NCBI RefSeq assembly: GCF_028289705.1
Contig: NZ_JANQOI010000189.1
Span: forward strand, 1-64,000
DNA: 64,000 nt
Reading direction: 5' to 3'
Source: Pelagibius sp.
GTDB taxonomy: Bacteria > Pseudomonadota > Alphaproteobacteria > Kiloniellales > Kiloniellaceae
Part shown: piece by piece, positions 36,514-45,389 of the stretch
Layout: each line of letters starts with the position of its first letter
Numbering within the stretch: position 1 is the first letter of the stretch
The notes under the pieces: generated by a model
What the model saw: only the letters and a program-made list of their open reading frames with translations
What the model was told of the DNA's origin: nothing
Databases searched by the model: none
Made by a program: the position numbers and the translations under genes

Positions 36514-38397
36514 CTAAGCTTCCTCGAGGGCTGACTGGAGTTCCAGCCAGCGCTCTTCCGCCGCGGCGAGGCGCTGCTTGACCTGGCCGAAGGCGACTTG
36601 CAGTTCCTGCAGAGCGGCGGTCGGCCCGTCGTAGGCCTCCGGGTCGGCCAGCTTGGCTTCCAGCCTGGTCTTTTCGTTTTCCAGGCGCGCAATCTCCGCT
36701 TCGGCCCCTTTGCAGGCCTTGCGCAGGTCGGCGACGGCGGCCCTGGCTTCGGCGGCAGCGCGGCGGCGGTCTTTTTTGGAGACCGCCTGGTCGCGTTTTG
36801 GCTTTTCGCCCCGCTGGCGCGCGCGTTCCTGCCGACGCTGTTCCATCAGCAGCTTGCGGTAGTCGTCCATGTCGCCGTCGTAGCTGGTCACCGTACCATC
36901 GGCGACCAGCCACAGGCGGTCCGCCGTCAGCTCGATGAGGTGCGGGTCGTGGCTCACCAGGATGACCGCGCCCTCGAAGGCGCCGAGTGCCTGGATCAGC
37001 GCCTGGCGGGAATCCACGTCCAGGTGGTTGGTCGGCTCGTCGAGGATCAGCACATGGGGGGCGTCGCGGCTCATCAGGGCGAACAGCAGGCGCGCCTTCT
37101 CGCCGCCGGAGAGCTTGCCGACCGCCACCTCCGCCCTGTCGACGCCGAAGCCGAAGCGGCCGAGCTGGGCGCGCAGCTTGGTTTCTGTCTCCAGCGGCGA
37201 TAGGCGCGCCATGTGCTGCAGCGGCGTTGCCTCAAGGTCCAGTTCTTCGGCCTGATCCTGGGCGAAATAGCCGATCTTCAGCTTGCTGGAGCGGGTCATG
37301 CGGCCTTGCATGGGCTTCAGCCGGCCGGCGAGGAGCCGGGAGAGGGTCGACTTGCCGTTGCCGTTGGCGCCCAGCAGGGCGATCCGGTCGTCCATGTCCA
37401 GGCGCAGGTCGAGGCGCGAGAGCACCGGCTTCTCCGCCTCGTAGCCCACCGCCGCCCCTTCCAGGGTCAGGATCGGCGGTGACAGCCGACCCGGCTCGGG
37501 AAAGCCGAAGGTGACGGTGCGCTCTTCCATGACCGAGGCGATCGGCTCCATCCGCGCCAGGGCCTTGAGGCGCGACTGCGCCTGCCGCGCCTTGCTGGCC
37601 TTGTAGCGGAAGCGGTCGACGAAGGCCTGGATGTGGCGGCGCTGCGCCTGCTGCTTGGCCTGGAGAGCGGTCTGGTGTTCCAGGTGCTCGCGGCGCAGTC
37701 GCTCGAAGCGGTCGTAGTTCCCGCTGTAGGCGGTCAGGCGGCGCTGCTCCAGGTGGATGATCCGGTTAACGGCCCGGTTCAGCAGGTCGCGGTCGTGGGA
37801 GACCAGCAGCAGCGTGCCGGGATAGCCCTTCAGGAAGCCCTCCAGCCAAAGCGAGGCTTCCAGGTCGAGGTGATTGGTCGGCTCGTCCAGCAGCAGCAGG
37901 TCCGGCGCCGAAAACAGCAGGGCGGCCAGGGCGACCCGCATGCGCCAGCCACCGGAGAATTCGCCGCAGGGCCGCTGCTGGGCGGCCTCGTCGAAGCCCA
38001 GGCCGGCGAGGATGCGGGCGGCCCGGGCGGGGGCGCTGTCGGCGCCGATGGTGGCCAGGCGCTCGTGCAGCTCGGCGATCCGGGCCGCATCGCTGGCGAC
38101 CTCGGCCTCGGCCAGCAGGGCAGTGCGCTCGCGGTCGGCGGCCAGGACGGTATCGATCAGGCTGGTGGGGCCGGAGGGCGCGTCCTGCGCAACCTTGCCG
38201 ACGCGCAGGTTGCGCGGGATCGAGATGCCGCCCTGGTCGGGATGCAACTCGCCGGAAATGAGCTTCAGCAGCGTGGTCTTGCCGGAGCCGTTGCGGCCGA
38301 CGAGACCCACCCGTTCGCCCTTGTTGACGGCGACCGTGGCCCCCTCGAACAGCGGGTCGCCCTGGACCCGGTAGGCCAAATCGTTGATGTGCAACAT
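36514..38397 (-). CDS. ABC-F family ATPase (Uup-like)
   Basis: 627 residues with two ABC domains on one chain and no membrane helices. Walker A motifs GRNGSGKTTLLKLI and GANGNGKSTLSRLL, signatures FSGGWRMRVALA and LSGGEKARLLFAL, and two DEPTNHLD boxes are present. The linker after domain one is rich in Lys/Arg and Gln, and a coiled-coil tail (about residues 540-625) ends the protein. ABC-F proteins act on the ribosome or nucleic acids; the tail suggests the Uup group, but an EttA-like role is not excluded. Confidence 0.9.
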   Translation of the reverse strand: MLHINDLAYRVQGDPLFEGATVAVNKGERVGLVGRNGSGKTTLLKLISGELHPDQGGISIPRNLRVGKVAQDAPSGPTSLIDTVLAADRERTALLAEAEVASDAARIAELHERLATIGADSAPARAARILAGLGFDEAAQQRPCGEFSGGWRMRVALAALLFSAPDLLLLDEPTNHLDLEASLWLEGFLKGYPGTLLLVSHDRDLLNRAVNRIIHLEQRRLTAYSGNYDRFERLRREHLEHQTALQAKQQAQRRHIQAFVDRFRYKASKARQAQSRLKALARMEPIASVMEERTVTFGFPEPGRLSPPILTLEGAAVGYEAEKPVLSRLDLRLDMDDRIALLGANGNGKSTLSRLLAGRLKPMQGRMTRSSKLKIGYFAQDQAEELDLEATPLQHMARLSPLETETKLRAQLGRFGFGVDRAEVAVGKLSGGEKARLLFALMSRDAPHVLILDEPTNHLDVDSRQALIQALGAFEGAVILVSHDPHLIELTADRLWLVADGTVTSYDGDMDDYRKLLMEQRRQERARQRGEKPKRDQAVSKKDRRRAAAEARAAVADLRKACKGAEAEIARLENEKTRLEAKLADPEAYDGPTAALQELQVAFGQVKQRLAAAEERWLELQSALEEA

Positions 38398-38539
38398 CGC
38401 TGCGGTGCCCGGTGACCTTTGCGGCTGGTCCGGCGGGCGGCTCGGCCACGCCGGGGCCGGGTGATAGCACGGGATCGGGCCTGCCGAAAGGCCCGGCCCC
38501 TCGTGGATTCACCATGCCGGGAGCGCCCGGTCAGAGCCG

Positions 38540-38568
38540 TTGCCCCTGGGTGGCAAAGCGTCTATAAG
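38540..38568 (+). promoter_or_regulatory. promoter of ndk
   Basis: TTGCCC (38540-38545) and TATAAG (38563-38568) are separated by 17 bases. The -10 matches five of six consensus bases. Transcription would begin about 80 bases before the ndk ATG. Confidence 0.6.
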
Positions 38569-38655
38569 CCCGGCGCGGAGAGGAAGAGACCCGGGCCGCG
38601 GCGGCGATCCGGGTGTTTCAAGACGACAGTTTCAATGGAAGGAGGGCCGGGGTCC

Positions 38656-39078
38656 ATGGCCAAAGAACGAACCTTTTCGATCATCAAGCCGGACGCGACC
38701 AAGCGCAACATCACCGGCAAGATTGTCGACCGCCTGGAAGAAGCCGGCCTGCGCGTCATCGCCAGCAAGCGCATCCATATGACCCGCGAGCAGGCCGAGG
38801 GCTTCTATGCCGTTCACCGCGAGCGCCCCTTCTTCAACGATCTCTGCAGCTTCATGACCTCCGGGCCGGTGGTGGTCCAGGTCCTGGAGGGCGAAGATGC
38901 CATCGCCAAGAACCGCGAGGTGATGGGTGCCACCAATCCCGCCGATGCGGCCCCCGGGACCATCCGCGCCGATTTTGCCGAGTCCATCGAGGCCAACTCG
39001 GTACACGGCTCCGACGGGCCGGACACGGCGGTTCAGGAGATCAAGTTCTTCTTCACCGATCAGGAACTGGTGGGCTGA
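38656..39078 (+). CDS. ndk: nucleoside-diphosphate kinase
   Basis: 140 residues, the standard length. [13 protein letters not shown] opens the protein and the phosphorylated His is in [12 protein letters not shown]. It balances NTP pools. ATG 38656 follows GGAAGGAGG (38637-38645). It has its own promoter and a strong terminator, so it is probably a single-gene unit. Confidence 0.98.
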   Translation: MAKERTFSIIKPDATKRNITGKIVDRLEEAGLRVIASKRIHMTREQAEGFYAVHRERPFFNDLCSFMTSGPVVVQVLEGEDAIAKNREVMGATNPADAAPGTIRADFAESIEANSVHGSDGPDTAVQEIKFFFTDQELVG

Positions 39079-39112
39079 CCACTGTCTGGACCGCCGGAAG
39101 GCAGCAGACAGC

Positions 39113-39149
39113 AAAAAAAAGGGGCCGGTCCTTGAGGACCGGCCCCTTT
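39113..39149. terminator. bidirectional rho-independent terminator after ndk
   Basis: GGGGCCGGTCC (39121-39131) pairs perfectly with GGACCGGCCCC (39136-39146) around a TTGA loop. Eight A residues precede it (39113-39120) and TTT follows, so it works for ndk on the plus strand and, with the longer U-run, for the oxidase subunit IV gene on the minus strand. Confidence 0.9.
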
Positions 39150-39189
39150 CGCATGGGCGCTGGCGTGAGCCAGGCGAAAGCTGCGATGC

Positions 39190-39312
39190 CTAGAGCAGAA
39201 AGATCGCCATGCCGAGAAGCACCAGGACCACGAAGGCCGTGGACCAGGTGACGAGGCGCACGAAGCCCTTCCAGTTCGATTGGTGCTCGCGGAGCATTTG
39301 GTCGTCGGACAT
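39190..39312 (-). CDS. aa3-type cytochrome c oxidase subunit IV (40 residues)
   Basis: A 40-residue protein too small for usual gene cut-offs. It starts MSDDQMLREHQSNWKGFVRL and ends in one membrane helix (about residues 19-40, finishing GMAIFLL). This matches my memory of the small subunit IV of alphaproteobacterial aa3 oxidase. The single helix packs against the oxidase core in the inner membrane. No other cox gene is nearby. A candidate promoter (TTGCCC 39429-39424, TAGAAC 39405-39400, minus strand) precedes it and the bidirectional terminator follows. Confidence 0.82.
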   Translation of the reverse strand: MSDDQMLREHQSNWKGFVRLVTWSTAFVVLVLLGMAIFLL

Positions 39313-39448
39313 GGAATAACCCTGTTCTCGGTTGTTCGGTTCCGGGTCTGTTTTGCGGTGCCGAGTGGCCCGGGAATCCTCGGCTTGTTTGCCGCTATGG
39401 TTCTAGCCCGAGACCTATTGTGGGGGCAAGTCTTGCGGACCGGGGGGC

Positions 39449-40096
39449 TCAGGCCCCGGGGTCGGGGTTGAACAGCGCCGGACCGTCAGCCCCGCCTGCC
39501 TCGACAACGGCGCGACCCCCGGCCAGCCGGACGCGGCTTTCGGCCAGCAGGCGCAGGCAGTGGGGATAGAGGCGGTGTTCGGCCTGCAGCACCCGGGCCG
39601 CAAGCCGGTCCGGATCGTCGTCGGCGAACACCGGGACGGCCGCCTGGCCGATGATCGCACCCTCGTCCACGCCTTCGCTGACAAAGTGGACGCTGCAGCC
39701 ATGCAGCTTGACCCCTGCCGCCAGGGCGCGGGCGTGGGTGTCCAGGCCGGGGAAGAGCGGCAGGAGCGAGGGATGGATGTTGACGATCCGGCCCTGCCAA
39801 CGGCGCACGAAGCCCGCGGAGAGCACGCGCATGAAGCCGGCCAGGCAGATCAGCTCGACGGCTGCCGCCTCCAGGGCCGCCGTCAGCGCCGCTTCGAAGG
39901 CGGCGCGATCGGCGTAGGCCTTGTGATCAATCGTCTGGTGCGGGACGCTAAAGGTGGCGGCGTGGTCGAGGCCGCCGGCGCCGGGTCGGTTGGCAATGAC
40001 CGTGACGATCTCAGCGGGAAAGGCCGGCTCGGCCGCCGCTTCCAGCAGGGACCGCAGGTTGCTGCCACGCCCCGAGATCAGCACCGCGACCCGCAT
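39449..40096 (-). CDS. purN: phosphoribosylglycinamide formyltransferase
   Basis: 215 residues. The opening VAVLISGRGSNLRSLLEA, catalytic NIHPSLLPLFPGLDTHARAL and VHFVSEGVDEGAIIGQ motifs identify PurN. It transfers formyl from folate to GAR in purine synthesis. It starts 17 bases after the purM stop, so both are in one operon. Confidence 0.96.
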   Translation of the reverse strand: MRVAVLISGRGSNLRSLLEAAAEPAFPAEIVTVIANRPGAGGLDHAATFSVPHQTIDHKAYADRAAFEAALTAALEAAAVELICLAGFMRVLSAGFVRRWQGRIVNIHPSLLPLFPGLDTHARALAAGVKLHGCSVHFVSEGVDEGAIIGQAAVPVFADDDPDRLAARVLQAEHRLYPHCLRLLAESRVRLAGGRAVVEAGGADGPALFNPDPGA

Positions 40097-40113
40097 CGTT
40101 CAGTTCCGGGACC

Positions 40114-41199
40114 TCACGACGGCCATGACAGATCCAGGCCCTCGACGCTGACAGGCGCCTGCGCCCCCTGCACCGGCTCGATCCGGCCGATCTCGAAGAC
40201 CGCCTCGCCGGTGTCCCGCAGCGCCTGGATGACGGGATCGTGGCGCCCGGGGTCGACCACGAGGACCATGCCGATGCCGCAGTTGAAGGTCCTGGCCATT
40301 TCCTCGGGGGCGATCCCCGCGGCATGGGAGAGCCAGCGGAACACCGGCGGGACCGGCCAACTGCCCCCGGACAGCCGGACGCCGAGGCCCGGGGGGATAA
40401 CGCGGGGCAGGTTCTCCGTGAACCCGCCGCCGGTGATGTGGGCGAGGGCCTTGACGCCGCCCGAGGCCAGGGCCCGCAGGCAGGGTGCAACGTAGATCCG
40501 GGTCGGAACCAGCAGGGCCTCCCCCAGGCTCTGGTCCGGGGCGAAGGGCGCAGGCTGCCCATAGGCGAGGCCCAGGGATTCGACCACCCGCCGCACCAGC
40601 GAGAAGCCGTTGGAATGCAGCCCTGAAGAGGCCAGCCCCAGGACAAGATCGCCGGCCGCCACCTCGGCGCCGGTGAGCACGGCGTCCCGCTCGACGGCCC
40701 CGACGGCGAAGCCGGCCAGATCGTAGTCGCCTTCGGCATAGAGGCCCGGCATCTCCGCGGTTTCGCCCCCGATCAGGGCGCAGCCGGCCTGACGGCAGCC
40801 CTCGGCGATCCCGGCCACGATGGCCCGGCCGGCCTCGACCTCCAGGCGGCCCGTCGCGTAGTAGTCGAGGAAGAACAGGGGCTCGGCGCCCTGGACCACC
40901 AGATCGTTCACGCACATGGCCACCAGGTCGATTCCCACGGTGTCGTGCCGGCCGGCGGCGATGGCGACCTTGAGCTTGGTGCCCACGCCGTCGTTGGCGG
41001 CCACCAGCAGGGGGTCCTCGAAGCCGGCGGCCTTGAGATCGAAAAGGCCGCCGAAGCCGCCCAGGCCGGCATCGGCCCCCCGCCGGGCCGTGGAGCGGGC
41101 CAGGGGCTTGATCGCCTCCACCAGCGCGTTGCCGGCATCGATATCGACGCCGGCGTCCTTGTAGCTCAGCGTGTTGTGGTGGGGGTCCCGGCTTGTTAT
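40114..41199 (-). CDS. purM: phosphoribosylformylglycinamidine cyclo-ligase; no standard start codon
   Basis: PurM, 361 residues if begun at 41199. [50 protein letters not shown] and [14 protein letters not shown] are diagnostic; it makes the imidazole ring of AIR. The frame has no ATG, GTG or TTG at the expected N-terminus. An ATA codon at 41199 sits 5 bases after GGAGG (41209-41205) and gives a normal-length N-terminus. The alternatives are TTG at 41289 (391 residues, with about 30 unconserved extra residues), CTG at 41169, or a sequencing error. Confidence 0.92.
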   Translation of the reverse strand: MTSRDPHHNTLSYKDAGVDIDAGNALVEAIKPLARSTARRGADAGLGGFGGLFDLKAAGFEDPLLVAANDGVGTKLKVAIAAGRHDTVGIDLVAMCVNDLVVQGAEPLFFLDYYATGRLEVEAGRAIVAGIAEGCRQAGCALIGGETAEMPGLYAEGDYDLAGFAVGAVERDAVLTGAEVAAGDLVLGLASSGLHSNGFSLVRRVVESLGLAYGQPAPFAPDQSLGEALLVPTRIYVAPCLRALASGGVKALAHITGGGFTENLPRVIPPGLGVRLSGGSWPVPPVFRWLSHAAGIAPEEMARTFNCGIGMVLVVDPGRHDPVIQALRDTGEAVFEIGRIEPVQGAQAPVSVEGLDLSWPS

Positions 41200-41288
41200 G
41201 GCTTCCTCCCAGCACTTGGAGTATTTAGGTGGAGAGCAAAGAAGGCCCGCTTTGTGGGGCGAAGATAGAGAATCCGGGACGGTTTGCA

Positions 41289-42458
41289 ATGCGGTTTCGC
41301 CGGGGATTCGGCGCCGTTTTCACGGCTGGGATGCTGGGCTTGCTGGGCGGCGTTTGGTTGCTGGCCGGCAACGCACCGGCCCACGCGCAGAGCGACATCT
41401 TTACGGTTCGGGCGGTGCCGGTCGACGAAACCGCGGAGACCGCGGCGGCGGCCCGTCAGGCGGCCATCTCCGCCGGCCAACAACTGGCGTTCGACCGCCT
41501 GCTGGCCCGGCTCGTCCCCCTCGACCAGATTGCCCAGGTGCCTGTGCTGGGGCCGGGGCTCCTGGAGTTCTATGTGCTCGACTTCTCAGTGGCGAACGAG
41601 CGGACATCGCCGGTGCGCTACCTCGCGGATATGACCTTCCGCTTCAACGCGGGGGAGGTGCGCACCCTGCTGCGCAACAGCGGCGTGGGGTTTGCTGAAA
41701 CCCGTAGCAAGCCGCTCCTGGTGCTCCCTGTCTTCACCGGGGAGGGGGATGTGCCGCGGCTTTGGCTGGACCCCAATCCCTGGCGAGTTGCCTGGTCGCA
41801 GCGTCTCGCGGACGACGGGCTGGTGCCACTGCAGGTCCCGCTTGGCGATCTGCGCGATGTGGCCTCGATCGATGCCTCCCGCGCTCAGGCCGGCGACTTC
41901 GCAGGCCTCTCGGCAATCGGCGAGGCCTATGGCGCAGGGGAAGTCCTGGTCAGCGAGGCGAGCCTCAGCGGCGATACGCTTGCCGGCAGCGCCCGTCTGG
42001 CCATCGTCAGCAACCGCTACGAGATGGGGCAGCTTCGCACGACGCAGCGCGACGAAGTGGTGCAGGCGGTTGAGGAGGCTGAAGCCGATTTCTTCGCCCG
42101 CGCCGCCCAGTCGGTCGACTCGTCGATCCAGGAAGCCTGGAAGCAGCAGAACTTGCTGCAGTTCAGCAACCAGCGCTCCATCGCCGTCTTCGTTCCCCTC
42201 GGCGGGCTATCGGACTGGATCGAGGTGCGCCGGCGCATCGACGGGGTTGCCTCGATCCAGGCCATCGGCGTCACCAGCCTGTCGCGCCGGGTGGCGGAGA
42301 TGGAGATCACCTTCGTGGGCGATGAGCAACGGCTGACGCGGGCTCTGGCGCAGCGGGATCTCTTTCTGTCCCTGCGCGAGGACAGCAATTGGGAGCTGAC
42401 GCTTGCCGGCAGGGGGCCTGCCGTTCCCACGGACCGGCCGGCACCGCCGCTGCAATGA
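41289..42458 (+). CDS. DUF2066 family secreted protein
   Basis: 389 residues. The signal peptide starts at ATG 41289 ([17 protein letters not shown]) and is cut near APAHA/QSD. The mature part includes [20 protein letters not shown] and [19 protein letters not shown], which resemble DUF2066 as found upstream of PerM-like permeases and Hda in proteobacteria. It is probably periplasmic. Function is unknown. Its stop overlaps the next start (ATGA). Confidence 0.8.
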   Translation: MRFRRGFGAVFTAGMLGLLGGVWLLAGNAPAHAQSDIFTVRAVPVDETAETAAAARQAAISAGQQLAFDRLLARLVPLDQIAQVPVLGPGLLEFYVLDFSVANERTSPVRYLADMTFRFNAGEVRTLLRNSGVGFAETRSKPLLVLPVFTGEGDVPRLWLDPNPWRVAWSQRLADDGLVPLQVPLGDLRDVASIDASRAQAGDFAGLSAIGEAYGAGEVLVSEASLSGDTLAGSARLAIVSNRYEMGQLRTTQRDEVVQAVEEAEADFFARAAQSVDSSIQEAWKQQNLLQFSNQRSIAVFVPLGGLSDWIEVRRRIDGVASIQAIGVTSLSRRVAEMEITFVGDEQRLTRALAQRDLFLSLREDSNWELTLAGRGPAVPTDRPAPPLQ

Positions 42459-43642
42459 GCGAAGCCCGCGACGAGACCGGCCAGGGCGAATCGCCCGCCG
42501 TGGCGGCAGACCGAACGGAGCCGCTGCCGGCAAACAGCGGGCCGATCGCGCGCAGTTTTCGCTTCTGGCTGATCCTGCTGGTGGTCGTCCTGCTGCTGAC
42601 CTATCTGCTGCGCAGCGTTCTGCTGCCCTTCGTCGCCGGCATGGCAGTGGCCTATTTGCTGGACCCAGTCTGCGACCGCCTCGAGCGGTGGAAGCTGTCG
42701 CGCACCTGGGCGACCACCATCGTCACGGTGCTCTTCGTCCTGATCTGCGTGATGATCCTGGTGATCCTGGTGCCGGCGGTGGTCGGCCAGATCACCGCGC
42801 TGATCGAGCGGGCACCGGCCTATCTGGGCGCGATCCAGCGCGAGATCGGCGAGGCGATTGCGATGCTGCAGGACCGCCTGGAACCCGAGACCCTCAAGCG
42901 CCTGCAGGAGGCGCTGCGGGGTTCGGCCGACAAGATGATTGCCTGGGCCACCAGTCTCTTGGCCGGTGTCATCTCCGGCGGCGTGGCCTTCTTCAACTTC
43001 CTGGCTCTCTTGGTGATCACGCCTGTCGTGGCGTTCTACCTGCTGAGGGACTGGGACCGCATCGTCCACCAGGTCGACGATGCCCTGCCGCGCAAGCACC
43101 TGCAGACCATCCGGGTCCTGGGCCGGGAAGTGGATGACACCCTGGCCGGTTTCCTGCGGGGACAGGGCATGGTCTGCTTCATCCTTGCGGGTTTCTATGC
43201 CATCGGGCTCACTGTCGCGGGGCTCGATTTCGGATTGATCGTCGGGCTGATTGCCGGCTTCCTGTCCTTCATTCCCTATGTCGGATCGCTGGTCGGGCTG
43301 TTCCTCTCCGTGGGCCTGGCATTGGCCCAGTTCGACAGCTTTGTCGACGTCGCCATTGTCGCCGCGGTGTTCTTCGTCGGACAGGCCGTCGAAGGGAACT
43401 TCCTGACCCCCAAGCTGGTCGGCGAGAAGGTCGGCCTGCACCCCGTCTGGGTCATGTTCGCTCTGTTGGCCGGCGGCGCGCTGTTCGGTTTTGTCGGCGT
43501 CCTTCTGGCAGTCCCGGTGGCGGCGATCGTGGGTGTGGGCGTGCGCTTTGCCATCGCCCAGTACCGCGTCAGTTCCTACTACACTGGCCTTCCCGACAGT
43601 CCGTCCGATCCAAGAGGGGCGGGCACGGACGACACGGCGTGA
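42455..43642 (+). CDS. AI-2E family (PerM-like) membrane transporter
   Basis: 395 residues with about eight membrane helices, beginning with FWLILLVVVLLLTYLLRSVLL fragments near residue 35 and ending near residue 370. DPVCDRLERWKLSRTWATTI and the C-terminal GFLSFIPYVGSLVGLFLSV plus LTPKLVGEKVGLHPVWV are family motifs. Family members export small molecules or Na+/H+; the substrate here is unknown. ATG at 42455 overlaps the DUF2066 stop, and the stop overlaps the hdaA start. Confidence 0.9.
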   Translation: MSEARDETGQGESPAVAADRTEPLPANSGPIARSFRFWLILLVVVLLLTYLLRSVLLPFVAGMAVAYLLDPVCDRLERWKLSRTWATTIVTVLFVLICVMILVILVPAVVGQITALIERAPAYLGAIQREIGEAIAMLQDRLEPETLKRLQEALRGSADKMIAWATSLLAGVISGGVAFFNFLALLVITPVVAFYLLRDWDRIVHQVDDALPRKHLQTIRVLGREVDDTLAGFLRGQGMVCFILAGFYAIGLTVAGLDFGLIVGLIAGFLSFIPYVGSLVGLFLSVGLALAQFDSFVDVAIVAAVFFVGQAVEGNFLTPKLVGEKVGLHPVWVMFALLAGGALFGFVGVLLAVPVAAIVGVGVRFAIAQYRVSSYYTGLPDSPSDPRGAGTDDTA

Positions 43643-44346
43643 CAGCCTCCCAGCAGTTGACCCTTGATCTGGGCCATCGGCCGGCCCTGGAGCGCGAGGA
43701 CTTCCTGGTTGCGCCAAGCAACGAGGTGGCCGTGGCCTGGATCGACCGCTGGCCCGATTGGCCGTCGCAGGCCCTGGCCATCTTCGGGCCCGCGGGCTGC
43801 GGGAAGACGCATCTCTGTCAGGTCTGGCGGCGTGCCTCCGAGGCTGTCGAGATCGACGCTGCGGGCCTGCGACAGAGCGAGCCACCGGCTCTGCTCGGCG
43901 AGCGGCAGGTCTGCGTCGTTGAGGACGTGGCTGATGCGCTGGAGCATGAGCCGCAGGTGGCGGAGCGGCTGCTGCATCTCTACAATATGATTCACGAACG
44001 CGGGGGCTTTCTGCTGCTTTCCGACCGCAAACCTCCGGCACGCTGGGCCTGTCCGCTGGCCGACCTGCGCTCCCGGCTCTCTGGCATGCAGGCTGTTGCC
44101 TTGAGCGAACCTGACGAACTGTTGGTGCAGGCGGTCCTGGTGAAGCTGTTCGCCGACCGCCAGCTCTCGCTCACGCCGGAGGTGGTCCGCTTTCTGATGC
44201 CCAGGATCGAGCGCTCCTTCGATACGGTGCGGCAGATCGTGGCGGCCATCGATGCGCGCGCCCTGGAGGCGAAGCGGGAAATCACGGTGCCTCTGGTTCG
44301 GCTGGTGCTGTCGGATCAGGGCGCCGAAGAAACGGTCAACGATTAG
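43639..44346 (+). CDS. hdaA: DnaA regulatory inactivator HdaA
   Basis: 235 residues. The N-terminus holds a sliding-clamp motif QQLTLDLG (residues 5-12), followed by an AAA+ domain with Walker A GPAGCGKTHLCQVW and VVEDVAD as Walker B. Together with the DNA-loaded clamp it drives ATP hydrolysis by DnaA and stops re-initiation. It begins with GTG at 43639, overlapping the permease stop. The DUF2066-permease-hda order supports the assignment. Confidence 0.93.
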   Translation: MTASQQLTLDLGHRPALEREDFLVAPSNEVAVAWIDRWPDWPSQALAIFGPAGCGKTHLCQVWRRASEAVEIDAAGLRQSEPPALLGERQVCVVEDVADALEHEPQVAERLLHLYNMIHERGGFLLLSDRKPPARWACPLADLRSRLSGMQAVALSEPDELLVQAVLVKLFADRQLSLTPEVVRFLMPRIERSFDTVRQIVAAIDARALEAKREITVPLVRLVLSDQGAEETVND

Positions 44347-44358
44347 AGGGGAAGTCTG

Positions 44359-45138
44359 ATGGATCTGGGGATCAGGGGGCGGAAGGCCCTGGTTTGTGCT
44401 GCCAGCAAGGGCCTTGGACGGGCCTGTGCCATGTCCTTGGCGCGTGAGGGCGTCGATATCACCATCATCGCAAGGACCGCCGGACCGCTGGAGGCGACCG
44501 CCGAAGAAATCCGCAAAGCAAGCGGTGTCACCGTGACCGCGGTCGCGACCGACATTACGACACCGGAAGGACGGGCTCTCGCCCTGGAAGCCTGTCCCTC
44601 GCCGGACATCCTGGTGAACAACGCCGGCGGGCCGCCGCCGGGAGACTTCCGCGACTGGGATCGGGACGACTGGGTGCGTGCGCTGGATGCCAACATGCTG
44701 ACCCCCATCGAGCTGATCAAGGCGACGGTCGACCCGATGATGGAGCGGGGCTTCGGGCGGATCGTCAACATCACCTCCGCCGCGGTCAAGGCCCCCATCG
44801 ACATCCTCGGGCTCTCCAATGGTGCCCGCGCCGGCCTGACCGGCTTTGTCGCCGGCCTGGCGCGCAAAACGGTGCGGCACAATGTGACTATCAACGGGCT
44901 GTTGCCGGGCCCCTTCGACACCGATCGCCTGCACGCTACCCTGAAGGCGGTGGCGGACAAGGCCGGGCAGCCTGCGGAAGAAGTCGCCCGCGAACGCGCC
45001 GAGGGCAACCCGGCGGGACGTTTCGGCAGGCCGGAGGAGTTCGGAGAAGCCTGTGCGTTCCTTTGCGGGGTCCATGCCGGCTTTATCACCGGCCAGAACA
45101 TCCTGCTGGACGGCGGCGCCTTCCCTGGGACTCTCTAG
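44359..45138 (+). CDS. divergent SDR protein lacking the catalytic Tyr-Lys pair
   Basis: 259 residues with the SDR fold. CAASKGLGRACAMSLAREG replaces the usual TGxxxGxG motif (AASKGLG), and DILVNNAGGPPPGDF is standard. Ser is kept in ITSAAVKAP, but the YxxxK position reads LSNGARAGL, so both Tyr and Lys are absent. A related group of SDRs with LSNxxR is known, so this may be a lineage with changed chemistry or a ligand-binding role. The cofactor site GGAFPGTL tail (LLDGGAFPG) is normal. It starts 13 bases after hdaA. Confidence 0.85.
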   Translation: MDLGIRGRKALVCAASKGLGRACAMSLAREGVDITIIARTAGPLEATAEEIRKASGVTVTAVATDITTPEGRALALEACPSPDILVNNAGGPPPGDFRDWDRDDWVRALDANMLTPIELIKATVDPMMERGFGRIVNITSAAVKAPIDILGLSNGARAGLTGFVAGLARKTVRHNVTINGLLPGPFDTDRLHATLKAVADKAGQPAEEVARERAEGNPAGRFGRPEEFGEACAFLCGVHAGFITGQNILLDGGAFPGTL

Positions 45139-45160
45139 GCGCTTTCCTATTTTGGCGGAA

Positions 45161-45231
45161 CCGGCCCGCTCCTCCACCCGGCCACCCACTAGGATAATCA
45201 CATTGGGTGGCCGGGTGGGGGTGCGGGCCGG
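45161..45231. repeat. 28-bp stem hairpin after the divergent SDR gene
   Basis: Positions 45161-45188 pair with 45204-45231; 26 of 28 positions match (one further is a G-T type pair) across the 15-base loop CTAGGATAATCACAT. It starts 23 bases after the SDR stop. It is far longer than an ordinary terminator stem and has no U-run. It may be a terminator, an mRNA end, or a relic of a palindromic repeat element. Confidence 0.7.
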
Positions 45232-45389
45232 CACCGATTCGACGTAAGTCGAAGATGCCAAAGGCGCCAACCGTCGCGGCGGTTGATCAAGTTTCTGTGA
45301 CATTTGTGGAAAGGGGAGGGATAGCTCGGCCTCGGCGCCCGTAGCACCGATCACACCATGGCTTGGAGGCAGCTCTGGAAGGATCGGAT

